This document shows positions 50,837-61,195 of a DNA stretch of 64,000 bases, piece by piece (position 1 is the stretch's first letter; each line of letters starts with the position of its first letter). The stretch comes from Haloplanus salinarum (GTDB lineage: Archaea; Halobacteriota; Halobacteria; Halobacteriales; Haloferacaceae): positions 2,170,001-2,234,000 of the forward strand of contig NZ_CP101823.1 in assembly GCF_024498175.1 (NCBI RefSeq), read 5' to 3'. The position numbers and the translations under genes were made by a program. The notes under the pieces were generated by a model that was not told the DNA's origin, made no database searches, and saw only the letters and a list, made by a program, of their open reading frames with translations.

Positions 50837-51484
50837 ATGGCCGTTCACGGCCGTTCGACGCTCCGGGACCTGTTCGACGACTCGCCCACGCCCCACATCG
50901 CGCATCCGCCGCGCACACACCACCGACATTTCTACGTCGCCACCGACGGCTCCTACCGCGCGGACGGTGGCGGACTCGGGGCGGTCATCGAGACGCGCGA
51001 CGGTCGGCGGGTCGCACGGATCGCGCTGCCGGACACGCCGCCCGACAACAACGTCGCCGAGTATCGGGCGCTCCACCTCGGTCTCGACGTCCTCGCGGCC
51101 CGTGCCCCGCCGGGGTCCCGCGTCGGCGTCCTCGTCGACCACGACGACCTAGCGGCGAACGTCAACGACGCGACCCTCGCGGCCGGCCACCCCGACTGGG
51201 AACCCGCCCATCCGGTCGAGGTGCCGACACACGGGAAGTACCACTGGCGAGGGGTCCGCGCACGGATCGCCCACTTCGAGGAGCTACGGGCGGCCCGCAT
51301 CGACAGCCGGGTCAACCCCGCACATCCGCTCGCCAACGCCCCCGATCAGTACGCACACGTCAACCGCCGAACGGACCGGTGTGTGATTCCCGCGTCCGGC
51401 GAGCGTGCGCCGGAGGACGGCCGTGCCGACGCCGGGAGCGAGATTCCGCCGCCGTCGCGGGCCGAACGGCGGGCGGGCGACTGA
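50837..51484 (+). CDS. rnhA: RNase HI-like protein
   Basis: The protein has 215 residues. An RNase H fold (about 28-135) carries the acidic residues in YVATDGSYRADGGGLGAVI (D), NNVAEYRALHLGL (E) and LVDHDDLAANV (D); such enzymes cleave the RNA strand of RNA/DNA hybrids. The N-terminal 27 residues are His/Pro-rich. The C-terminal 40 are polar and disordered. The gene is bracketed by two copies of a palindromic repeat. Confidence 0.8.
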   Translation: MAVHGRSTLRDLFDDSPTPHIAHPPRTHHRHFYVATDGSYRADGGGLGAVIETRDGRRVARIALPDTPPDNNVAEYRALHLGLDVLAARAPPGSRVGVLVDHDDLAANVNDATLAAGHPDWEPAHPVEVPTHGKYHWRGVRARIAHFEELRAARIDSRVNPAHPLANAPDQYAHVNRRTDRCVIPASGERAPEDGRADAGSEIPPPSRAERRAGD

Positions 51485-51488
51485 TACC

Positions 51489-51560
51489 GTTTGTTGTGAG
51501 TCAGTACCGGCGGTTCGCCAGGGCAGTCCGGCGAACCACCGGTGAACAGTTGCGATATAT
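51489..51560. repeat. Palindromic dispersed repeat, right copy
   Basis: GTTTGTTGTGAGTCAGTACC-type start, inner arms ACCGGCGGTTCGCC / GGCGAACCACCGGT (one mismatch) and an end GAACAGTTGCGATAT. It is like the copy at 50624-50693, but its outer repeats are degenerate. It begins 4 bp after the RNase H stop codon. Confidence 0.8.
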
Positions 51561-51596
51561 GAGCGCGGACACGCCTCCGCGTCGGCGAACGCGTGA

Positions 51597-53855
<2,259 letters not shown>

Positions 53856-54001
53856 AACCGCGACCACAGAGGGTGCGGGTAAAAAAGTATCCGAGGGGAG
53901 ACGGACCGGTTCGCGGCGACGGGACGGGCGGGCCGCGACGGCGTTCCCAACCCCTGGGCAGGTCGGACAGGTCTAAGTGCGCGTGGTTCCGAGACGCGCG
54001 C

Positions 54002-54877
54002 ATGAGCCGCTCCATACGAGGGATCCGGGAGGCGATCAGCTTCCCCCGGTTCGCGGCGTTCACGACCGGGATGACCCTCTCGCTCGTCATGCTCGGGATC
54101 TACACCGCCGCGACCGGGTCGGGACTCGCCTGTTCGGCCCAGTGGCCGCTGTGTGACAACGGGCTGCTCCCGCAGACGATTCCGAGCTTCATCGAGTGGT
54201 TCCACCGCCTCGTCGCGATGGTGACCGGGTGGTTCATCATCGGAACCGCGCTCTGGGCCTGGCGCCGGCCGGGCCGGCGGACGCGCCTCGCGGCGACGCT
54301 CGCCGTCTGTCTTCTCCCCCTCCAGATCAGCATCGGGGCCGTGACCGTCACCCTCAACGGCCTCCTGCCGGGGGGTTACTCGGCGCCGACGCAGGGCGCC
54401 CACCTCGTCGTCGCGCTCACCATCTTCTCGTTGCTCGTCTGGACGACCCTCTCGGCGCGGACCGAACGCGGTCCGTCGCTCCCCCGCGTCCGGAAGGCGC
54501 TGGGCGTCGCCCTCGCGGCCGTCGTCGCGAGCGTCTTCGCCAGCCGGGTCTTCACCCCCGTTCCCTACTCCCCGGCCGCACAGGCGCTGTTCTACGGGGC
54601 CGGCCTCGTCGCCGTCGCGGCGCTGCTCGCCGCGATCCGCTGGCTCGCCGCGACGACCGTTCCACACCTTCGATACGCGACCGGACTGGCCCTCCTCTCC
54701 CTCTTCGTGGGTATGCTCCTCGGTCGCGACCTGGTCTTCTACACCTCGACCGTCCGCCTGATCAACGCCGCCTGTTTCGCCCTCGCGGCGGGCACCGTGC
54801 TGGCCGCGGCGCTACTGGCCCGGCGGGCCCGACCCGACGGCCCGACCGGAGCGGTCGCCTCCACCCAGGGCGACTGA
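54002..54877 (+). CDS. ctaA: Heme A synthase (COX15/CtaA)
   Basis: The protein has 291 residues and eight hydrophobic helices. Heme-ligand histidines stand in EWFHRLVAMVTG and APTQGAHLVVALT of the first half; the second half, as often in archaeal CtaA, is degenerate. GLACSAQWPLCDNG holds the extracytoplasmic cysteine pair. It oxidises heme O to heme A for terminal oxidases. No oxidase genes are adjacent. The start at 54002 follows a haloarchaeal promoter-like region. Confidence 0.88.
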   Translation: MSRSIRGIREAISFPRFAAFTTGMTLSLVMLGIYTAATGSGLACSAQWPLCDNGLLPQTIPSFIEWFHRLVAMVTGWFIIGTALWAWRRPGRRTRLAATLAVCLLPLQISIGAVTVTLNGLLPGGYSAPTQGAHLVVALTIFSLLVWTTLSARTERGPSLPRVRKALGVALAAVVASVFASRVFTPVPYSPAAQALFYGAGLVAVAALLAAIRWLAATTVPHLRYATGLALLSLFVGMLLGRDLVFYTSTVRLINAACFALAAGTVLAAALLARRARPDGPTGAVASTQGD

Positions 54878-54886
54878 CCGGCGCCG

Positions 54887-55957
54887 TCACGCGAACTCCG
54901 TGACTACCTCCACGCCCGTCGTCTCGTAGTCGGTCATCGCCGCCAGCCGCTCGGGGACCTCGTCGAGTGACACCTCGCGTCGAACCAGCCGCCCGGGCTC
55001 GATGGCATCCGATTCGAGCAGGCGGAGGAGTTCGTCGTACCGCGTCGGCGGCATCCCGCGAGCGCCCTTGAAATCCGCCTCCATCATCGCCATGCGCTCG
55101 ACGGGGAGCGACACCTCGCCGCGCTCCTCGTCGGTCGTCAGGCCCACCTGGACGTGGGTCCCGCGCCGGCGCAGGGAGAACACCGAGTTTCGGCACGTCT
55201 CGGCCACCCCGAGGGTGTCGACGGAGACGTGGGCGCCGCCGTCGGTCGCCGAGCGCACCTCGCCGGTGACCGCGCGGCCGTCGCGCCCGTCGGCGTTCAC
55301 GACCGCGTCGGCGCCGAGGTCGGTCGCCAGGTCGAGGGCCGCGTCCCGGATGTCGACGGCGACGACCCGCGCGCCAAGGGCGTCGGCGATGTGGACCGTC
55401 GAGAGGCCGACCCCGCCACAGCCGTGGACGGCGACCCAGTCGCCGCCGCCGACCTCCCCGCGTGCGGTCAGCGCGTGGAAGGCGGTCATGAACCGACAGC
55501 CCAGGGCGGCCATATCGCGGGCCGAGACGCCGTCGGGGAGAGCCATCGCGTTGTAGTCGGCGTGGGGTACGTGGACCTCCTCGGCGAAGGCGCCCTGGGC
55601 CTCCTGTTGGAAGCCGAGCGCGAGGCCGTCCTCGCAGACGTTGCCGTGGCCGCCGAGACACTGGGGGCAAGCGCCGTCGCCGAGGTTGAACGGGACGGCG
55701 ACGCGGTCACCCTCGCTCACGCGCTCGACGTGATCACCGACGGCGACGACGCGACCGGCGGGTTCGTGGCCGAGGATCTGGCCGTCGGTCACGCGGTCGC
55801 CGACCCACTCGCCGTGGCCCTGCCACGCGTGCCAGTCGCTCCGGCAGACGCCACAGGCCTCGACGGCGACGACGGCGCCGTGGGGCGCCGGTTCGGGTCG
55901 GTCGACGTCGGTGATCTCCAGCGGTTCGCCGTGCTCGCGGAGGACGGCAGCTCGCAT
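54887..55957 (-). CDS. Zinc-dependent alcohol dehydrogenase
   Basis: The protein has 356 residues of the medium-chain dehydrogenase family. Catalytic zinc ligands are in ACGVCRSDWHAW and GHEPAG; in the structural-zinc region ACPQCLGGHGNVC only three of the usual four cysteines are seen. The Rossmann motif is HGCGGVGLSTV with VVAVDIRD, and Asp after the second strand suggests NAD. Substrate unknown. The start at 55957 (MRAAVLREHG) fits the family; the frame extends to 55984. Confidence 0.88.
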   Translation of the reverse strand: MRAAVLREHGEPLEITDVDRPEPAPHGAVVAVEACGVCRSDWHAWQGHGEWVGDRVTDGQILGHEPAGRVVAVGDHVERVSEGDRVAVPFNLGDGACPQCLGGHGNVCEDGLALGFQQEAQGAFAEEVHVPHADYNAMALPDGVSARDMAALGCRFMTAFHALTARGEVGGGDWVAVHGCGGVGLSTVHIADALGARVVAVDIRDAALDLATDLGADAVVNADGRDGRAVTGEVRSATDGGAHVSVDTLGVAETCRNSVFSLRRRGTHVQVGLTTDEERGEVSLPVERMAMMEADFKGARGMPPTRYDELLRLLESDAIEPGRLVRREVSLDEVPERLAAMTDYETTGVEVVTEFA

Positions 55958-55993
55958 ACGCGACCCCACGCCACGGTGTGACAAAAAGTGTCG

Positions 55994-57445
55994 TCACATG
56001 AAATCCGAGAGGCCCGCCTGCCCCTCGTCGTCGTCCGCTTCTCCGTCGGGTTCACCGTTCCCATCGTCGCCCTCGGGGTCGGCCGTCGACTCCGGCGCCG
56101 CCGTCGCGGCCGCGTCGTCGCCGTCGTCGATCCCCTCGTCTCGGGTGCCGCCGAAGGCTCCGGAGTGTTCCTCCATCTCGGACGCCCGACGTTCGTTCGC
56201 GTCCTCGACGATGCCGGCGACCTTGTTCGTCGTCTCGCCGCTCCCGGTCACGAACGACACCGCCTCGGCGTCGAAGTCGTAGTACGCCGCCATCGCCACC
56301 GTCAGGTCGCGGGGTTTGCAGTGGTGGGTCATCGCCGCGAGGAAGGGCAACACCTCGCGACGGGCGGTCGCCATGCTGAAGCCGCCGCGTTCGGCGACCG
56401 TACGGACCACCTCGTCGGCCGTCGAGTCCGAGGAGGGCCAGAACTGCGGGCGCGAGAAGCGCGTCCACCCGCCTTTCGACCCGTCGCGGGCGGCCGCTAC
56501 CCCGCCGGCGAGGGCGTCGGTCGCGTACCGCCAGTAGCCGTACTCCTGGCTGGCGCGTACCCGTCCCAACCAGCGGTCGGCGTCCGCGAGAGCGTCGTAC
56601 GCCCGGGCGAGTTCCGCCCCCTCGTACACCTTCGGGGCGTTCTCGGTGACCCACTTCGTCAGATCGTCTGGCGTCTCGTCGACGCGGTACGCGGACTGGA
56701 TCGCCTCCTCGGCGGACTCCTCTTTCAACACCGCATCGAGGAAGGGGAAGACGTCCAACCCCCGGTCGCGGTCACCCGTCGCCACGTCGTCGACGGTCAA
56801 CCGCCGGCCGTCCTCGGCGGCGGCCTGGAGGTCGTTGACCGCCGATCGGAGGTCGCCGTCGTTGACCTCCGCGATCCGGTCGAGGGCGTCGGCCTCGAAC
56901 TCGATTCCCTCCCGTCGGCAGATATCGCGGAGGACGGGGACGATGGACCGGGCGGACACGTCGCGGAACTCGATCTCCCGGCAGGCGTTGCGGAGCCCCC
57001 GACTCATGTCGTAGTAGTCGTTGGCGATCAGGACGATGGGCTGGTCGGCGTCCTTCACGACGCGGGTGAGGGCACTGGCGCCCCCGCGGTCGTAGTTGCC
57101 GTGGATGTTATCCGCCTCGTCGAGGATCACGAGCTGACGGCCGCCGCCGTCGCCGCCCGTCGCGCCGACGAGGGTCGTGTTCTTGGACGCCCGTCCCGCG
57201 AACCGTTCGATCACGTCGGCGGTCCGCTGGTCCGAGGCATTGAGTTCGACCGTCTCCCAGCCCATGTCCGACGCCAGCGCGTGCGCGGCGGACGTCTTGC
57301 CCACGCCCGGACTCCCGTGGACGACGACCGCCTCCCGGTGGTCGTCCCACGCCTCCGCCCACTCGGCCAGCGCGTCACGGGCCTTGTCGTTCCCCCGGAC
57401 GGCCGACAGCGTCGACGGCCGGTACTTCTCCGTCCAGTCTACCAT
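55994..57445 (-). CDS. rfcL: Replication factor C large subunit
   Basis: The protein has 483 residues. The N-terminus MVDWTEKYRPSTLSAVRGN is family-typical; Walker A is GSPGVGKTS and Walker B LVILDEADN; archaeal RfcL lid and collar domains follow. An acidic disordered tail ends QAGLSDFM, a PIP-like box for the PCNA clamp. It loads PCNA during DNA replication. The start at 57445 is only 51 bp from the divergent first gene of the integrated element, so the element abuts the rfcL promoter. Confidence 0.95.
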   Translation of the reverse strand: MVDWTEKYRPSTLSAVRGNDKARDALAEWAEAWDDHREAVVVHGSPGVGKTSAAHALASDMGWETVELNASDQRTADVIERFAGRASKNTTLVGATGGDGGGRQLVILDEADNIHGNYDRGGASALTRVVKDADQPIVLIANDYYDMSRGLRNACREIEFRDVSARSIVPVLRDICRREGIEFEADALDRIAEVNDGDLRSAVNDLQAAAEDGRRLTVDDVATGDRDRGLDVFPFLDAVLKEESAEEAIQSAYRVDETPDDLTKWVTENAPKVYEGAELARAYDALADADRWLGRVRASQEYGYWRYATDALAGGVAAARDGSKGGWTRFSRPQFWPSSDSTADEVVRTVAERGGFSMATARREVLPFLAAMTHHCKPRDLTVAMAAYYDFDAEAVSFVTGSGETTNKVAGIVEDANERRASEMEEHSGAFGGTRDEGIDDGDDAAATAAPESTADPEGDDGNGEPDGEADDDEGQAGLSDFM

Positions 57446-57496
57446 ACTTTGTGTATATCCTGTGTATTGAAGTGTCCTCGGTTCCTTAGTTGACTC

Positions 57497-57868
57497 ATGC
57501 CACGGATACCCGTCGTCGTGTCCGACGAGCAGAAACAACGGTGGGGAGAATTTGCCGACGACGACCCCCGAGTAGACTCCATATCCGACTTAGTTCGGAC
57601 CTCCGTCGAGGAGTTCATTGCTACCGATAACTCCGGGGGCGGCCAACTTAACGATGAGGTTGTCGACGAAGTACTGAGCTCACTGGACACGCTCGAACGC
57701 GATATAGGGTCTCTCGAAACGGAGATTAAGGCCCTACGAACGGAGAACGTTCGGGAAGACACGATGGAGGCACTGGTGAGAGACGAGGTCGAAACGATAC
57801 TGGGAAATCTGGAACTCTACGCGCCTGAACTGTTTGAATCGACGAGTGACGCAGAGGGAGGTGAATAG
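57497..57868 (+). CDS. Small RHH/coiled-coil protein next to integrase
   Basis: The protein has 123 residues. The N-terminal 45 (RIPVVVSDEQKQRWGEFADD, DSISDLVRTSVEEFI) look like a ribbon-helix-helix or short wHTH DNA-binding region; a heptad-rich coiled coil follows (about 55-85, VLSSLDTLERDIGSLETEIKAL in part) with an acidic end. Its stop is 2 bp before the integrase GTG, so it is co-translated. A role as excisionase or integrase cofactor, as in SNJ2-type halovirus modules, is plausible but unproven. Confidence 0.7.
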   Translation: MPRIPVVVSDEQKQRWGEFADDDPRVDSISDLVRTSVEEFIATDNSGGGQLNDEVVDEVLSSLDTLERDIGSLETEIKALRTENVREDTMEALVRDEVETILGNLELYAPELFESTSDAEGGE

Positions 57869-57870
57869 CG

Positions 57871-58881
57871 GTGGCAACAGCTGAAGAAGAGGACATTCTG
57901 GGTCGAATTAACGAGGACACGATTGACGATGTCGTTGGTGCTGACATCATTCGCAAGCATCTAAAACGTGTGAAAGCTCGGAAGTCATCCTCCACTCTCC
58001 GGAACCGAAGGGTTGCCATTCGCCAGTTCGCCGACTTCTGCGAACGCGAGGAGGTATCCTTCGATGATATCTCCAAGGAACATATTAATGACTGGATTGA
58101 CGGATTCCTCTTGGACGAGTATGCACCACGCAGTATCCGAACGAAGGTCTATGACCTCTCCAGCGTCTACCAGTACTTAGAAGGGCGAGGTATTGTCGAC
58201 GCAAACCCGATTGAAGATGTTGACCTGAAAGACTTCTCTGGAACCAAGATTGACGAATACACGGATGTTCGCTATCTTGAGATTGAAGAGTACGAGGCGA
58301 TGGTAGAAGCTTGTTCAAAACTACGCAATCAGCTCCTGATTGAGCTTCTATGGGAGACAGGATGTCGTGCCAGCGAGGCGGTGTCGATACAGATATCCGA
58401 TATCGACCGCGAAGAACGGTCAATTAATATTGAGACGGCGAAGCAGGGTGCCCTTTCGGCGTCGAAAAGCCGCACAGTCTACTATTCACGTTCATTCAGT
58501 CGAACACTTCAGAAGTGGCTGGACCGTGGTGGGCGCTCGAAGTATCTCGGGGCCAGTTCTGATGGAGACGGCTATCTCCTGGTGACGAAGGAAGCCCCAT
58601 CGATGGCTGTGAACCGCGTAAATGAAATCGTCCATAAACTCGCTTCAGAGGATTATGCTGACATTCAACAGGTGCTCTACACGGATGCGTCCGGTACAGA
58701 ACGGAATCGAGTGACTGCTCACGCATTTCGGCATAGCTACGCTGTCCACCGTGTGAAGAACGGTATGCCACTTGTGTACCTGCAAGACCTCTTGGGCCAC
58801 GAAGAAATCGAAGTCACGAGGAAGTACCTGCAATTCCGTGATGACGATGTCGCGGAAGCAGAGCGTAAGTACCGACCGTAG
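57871..58881 (+). CDS. Tyrosine recombinase (integrase)
   Basis: The protein has 336 residues. A SAM-like N-terminal core-binding domain (about 25-110) precedes the catalytic domain with all residues present: Arg166 in TGCRASEA, Lys199 in SASKSR, His284-x2-Arg287 in AHAFRHSY, His310 in LLGHEEIE and Tyr319 in TRKYLQF. It is a phage/provirus-type XerC/D-like integrase, intact and probably active. The start is GTG at 57871. Lower GC than the rfcL side marks the start of a separate element. Confidence 0.9.
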   Translation: MATAEEEDILGRINEDTIDDVVGADIIRKHLKRVKARKSSSTLRNRRVAIRQFADFCEREEVSFDDISKEHINDWIDGFLLDEYAPRSIRTKVYDLSSVYQYLEGRGIVDANPIEDVDLKDFSGTKIDEYTDVRYLEIEEYEAMVEACSKLRNQLLIELLWETGCRASEAVSIQISDIDREERSINIETAKQGALSASKSRTVYYSRSFSRTLQKWLDRGGRSKYLGASSDGDGYLLVTKEAPSMAVNRVNEIVHKLASEDYADIQQVLYTDASGTERNRVTAHAFRHSYAVHRVKNGMPLVYLQDLLGHEEIEVTRKYLQFRDDDVAEAERKYRP

Positions 58882-58893
58882 TTGCCGGTCCCG

Positions 58894-58989
58894 ATGGGCG
58901 TGAGAGATGAAGTGTTGGATGAGCACTACGATATGGCGACCCCCGATAAAAAACACAAGCGGCGTCAGGAGTTCCTCGACCAAATCTGA
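58894..58989 (+). CDS. 31-residue peptide after the integrase
   Basis: The frame MGVRDEVLDEHYDMATPDKK-HKRRQEFLDQI is 12 bp after the integrase stop. It resembles the extreme C-terminal tail found on some haloarchaeal integrases (LDEHYD...RR.FL). It is either a separate micro-ORF or the lost tail of an integrase with an early stop. Confidence 0.4.
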   Translation: MGVRDEVLDEHYDMATPDKKHKRRQEFLDQI

Positions 58990-59020
58990 GCGTATCAGGC
59001 CCTGTTAGAGTAGATATCTC

Positions 59021-59602
59021 TCAACAGCTTTCTTTCCACTTTTTCCGAAGGTTGGATAATATCTCTCTCACCCACTCTCGACGATTCATATCTATCGCGC
59101 CCCACTCCTTCCGTTCGGTACATAGAATGGCATGAATTTCATGCACTATCCATACCAACCATGTGATACCCAGGAAAAGTGCGAAGATATCTGTAACTTG
59201 TTTTGTGAATGGGCGTGAGAGAAGAATCAGATACATTCCCAAGAACAACACTAATCCGGCATATCGTACGGAAGTTAATTGAAAATTGAAAAATATCATC
59301 CTCAGGCCCGCAATAACTCTCGTTGCAAACGCTAACATCACAAAAATCGATGCAACGACCATAGCGGTCGCACTGAGTGCCTCGTATTGGGTTAACTCGC
59401 CACCCTCTATTACGAACTCAATAATAACGAGGATTAGGGCAAACAATGCAATGGCTTGCCCAGCCATCGTATCCACAATATCCATAGCATCCTCATCGCT
59501 CGGCGATTCAGTAAGCAGAGTGGGGTTAGTGTATAACTTGATAAGTTGTGCGACAAACGGAATGATAATCAGAACGGTCGCCAATTCACCTGGCTCAATC
59601 AT
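59021..59602 (-). CDS. Membrane protein of the integrated element
   Basis: The protein has 193 residues and five hydrophobic helices (about 8-22, 45-66, 78-100, 110-130, 138-158), with a basic cytoplasmic C-terminus (RREWVREILSNLRKKWKESC). AT-rich codon use differs from the GC-rich neighbours and supports foreign origin. No family recognised. Possibly superinfection exclusion or another membrane function of a provirus; speculation. Confidence 0.65.
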   Translation of the reverse strand: MIEPGELATVLIIIPFVAQLIKLYTNPTLLTESPSDEDAMDIVDTMAGQAIALFALILVIIEFVIEGGELTQYEALSATAMVVASIFVMLAFATRVIAGLRMIFFNFQLTSVRYAGLVLFLGMYLILLSRPFTKQVTDIFALFLGITWLVWIVHEIHAILCTERKEWGAIDMNRREWVREILSNLRKKWKESC

Positions 59603-59649
59603 AATTTAAGGGTCATTGTTCAACTATTCCGCCCGATGAAGTGCGTTCA

Positions 59650-59760
59650 TCAATCCCGATGTTGCAGACAATACTTTCGGCCTCTTAATACAGACCTGTC
59701 GCATCCATCTGCTGAACAGACGCTTTGGAGCTCTTCTGTATCTTCGTCACTATCGGTCAT
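59650..59760 (-). CDS. Micro zinc-knuckle protein C (36 aa)
   Basis: It starts MTDSDEDTEELQ and the rest is a C-x4-C-x9-C-x2-H knuckle: CSADGCDRSVLRGRKYCLQH. It is the third of three overlapping micro-ORFs. Its ATG lies inside the end of micro-ORF B (11-bp overlap). The pattern resembles the GC-D...RGRKYC-x2-H zinc fingers found attached to phage HNH proteins, here alone. Confidence 0.7.
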   Translation of the reverse strand: MTDSDEDTEELQSVCSADGCDRSVLRGRKYCLQHRD

Positions 59761-59875
59761 CTGAGCTCCTGCTCATTCGGTGTCTCCGACAGTATTTGCG
59801 CCCTCTCGAAGTTGTGGCATCACAACCTGAGTGAGCACAGACATCCTGTAAGTACCGCTTTTCATCATCCGACAT
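59750..59875 (-). CDS. Micro zinc-knuckle protein B (41 aa)
   Basis: An acidic start (MSDDEKRYLQDV) leads to the knuckle CAHSGCDATTSRGRKYCRRH, then a basic and serine tail (RMSRSSDDR). Paralogous to A and C: identical Cys/His spacing and RGRKYC core. It follows A by 9 bp. Confidence 0.7.
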   Translation of the reverse strand: MSDDEKRYLQDVCAHSGCDATTSRGRKYCRRHRMSRSSDDR

Positions 59876-59884
59876 CGAAGCTGG

Positions 59885-59992
59885 TCAGGGTTTATGCTTG
59901 GTACAGTACTTTCGGCCCCTGGCTGTAGTCCGGTCGCATCCTGGTTCTGAGCAAGTAGCTTGTCGTTCGATGATATCATCATCGTCTGGCAT
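59885..59992 (-). CDS. Micro zinc-knuckle protein A (35 aa)
   Basis: MPDDDDIIERQAT then the knuckle CSEPGCDRTTARGRKYCTKH and a short KP tail. It is the first of the three-gene array, with a TATA-like ttttaac about 28 bp upstream. All three share C-x4-C-x9-C-x2-H. A longer ORF in another frame (59773-59982) crosses A and B but is a shadow. Confidence 0.7.
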   Translation of the reverse strand: MPDDDDIIERQATCSEPGCDRTTARGRKYCTKHKP

Positions 59993-60152
59993 ACATGCTA
60001 GCAATCATCTCGCTGTTAAAAGTGTAACTTCGCCAGTGGTGGGTGGGTAGTTCAAATCACATCGATTTGAAGAGGTCTCATTGGGTTGGGTAGAAGTTCT
60101 TAATACCTGACAAGTATTATACATACCCGGGTTCTCAGGCCCCAGAAGACCG

Positions 60153-60992
60153 ATGAGTGGCGACCACGACCAGTTCCGGTTCGGGGAGGACGGCGAACTC
60201 GAAGAACCGGACGACGACGAAGACGAGGAGGAACAGACGAACGACCTCGGCGAGGAGATGCCGTGGTATGAGACGAAAGGCGGATTCCGGCGCGACGTGA
60301 TGTCGAGCCTGTTTCAGAAGGCGGTGCGCCGGTCAGACGATGAGACTGCGGCGTTCGCAGCGTGGGAACTCGTCCGCTCCGGACCCAAGTATGAGACCCA
60401 TTACTGGAACCGCGCCGTTCTCGCTTGCATCGAGGATTTGGTGGCGGGCAACGAGGCGACTGAACACGTCCTCCGATACGAGGACCTCGCCAAGAACAGA
60501 TACGCCGATAACGACTGGGCACGACGACTCTGCGCGATTGCCGCCGCGATGGTCTGCGCCCGTGCCCGGTCGGGCCGCGAGACCACTCACGCCAACGGTT
60601 ACTTCAGCAACACGATGGTCGACCGAGCGCGAGCACAGCAGGACGACGACCACGAGCCTCTGTACGCGCCGCCGGTCACGGACGAAGAACTCGAAGGAGA
60701 CGGCAAGTACGGCTTCATCGCCAAGGACAAGCACACCTACCCAGGGTCGGGGATGGGACGCGGCTGGGCACACTTCCGGATTCACGGGGCACGGTGTAGC
60801 GACGAAACAGAACTCGGACAGAAGTGGTGGCGACGTGTGCTCCGCTACGATGCGCCAGAATACGCCTATAGGGAGCCGGAGGTCACGTTCACCGAGGAAG
60901 AAATCGAGCACGCCGTCGAGCCGACTCCCGAGGACGAACCGTGGAGGTGCGACCTCGCCGAAGACGCGAACCTCAACGAGTTCGACGAGTAA
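60153..60992 (+). CDS. Stand-alone MgsA-C-like protein
   Basis: The protein has 279 residues. An acidic N-terminus (1-35) is followed by a helical domain: FRRDVMSSLFQKAVRRSDDE, TAAFAAWELVRSG, YWNRAVLACIEDL, and DWARRLCAIAAAMVCARAR. The repeated pair of helices and the conserved sense of 'small units processed' match the C-terminal domain of MgsA/RarA AAA+ ATPases, which oligomerises at stalled replication forks. The AAA+ part is missing. Stand-alone versions are seen in viruses and plasmids. A KHTYPGSGMGRGWAHFRIHG motif near the C-terminus is unusual. Confidence 0.6.
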   Translation: MSGDHDQFRFGEDGELEEPDDDEDEEEQTNDLGEEMPWYETKGGFRRDVMSSLFQKAVRRSDDETAAFAAWELVRSGPKYETHYWNRAVLACIEDLVAGNEATEHVLRYEDLAKNRYADNDWARRLCAIAAAMVCARARSGRETTHANGYFSNTMVDRARAQQDDDHEPLYAPPVTDEELEGDGKYGFIAKDKHTYPGSGMGRGWAHFRIHGARCSDETELGQKWWRRVLRYDAPEYAYREPEVTFTEEEIEHAVEPTPEDEPWRCDLAEDANLNEFDE

Positions 60993-61195
60993 CGGAACCG
61001 CCCTTCGGATACCCCTTCTCCCGAGTGTATTTGCGTGAGTGCTTCGAACAAACGTTGCAGTATTAGAATAGCTCTTAGAGCCGTTACTGATAGCAGAGCC
61101 GGTGAGAGTTCGAAGCTGATACTCTATTCTCGCCTCATGGTCCGTTCGTATGCTCCACGGCTCTTTTGTTCCTGTAGTGCCTCTGTTAGGTTAGC

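Noticed and set aside
55988-57493. 501-codon plus-strand ORF
   Set aside because: Antisense shadow of rfcL with Val/Arg/Gly-rich composition.
59773-59982. 69-codon minus-strand ORF
   Set aside because: Out-of-frame shadow crossing two of the three zinc-knuckle micro-ORFs, whose Cys/His cores are conserved among themselves.
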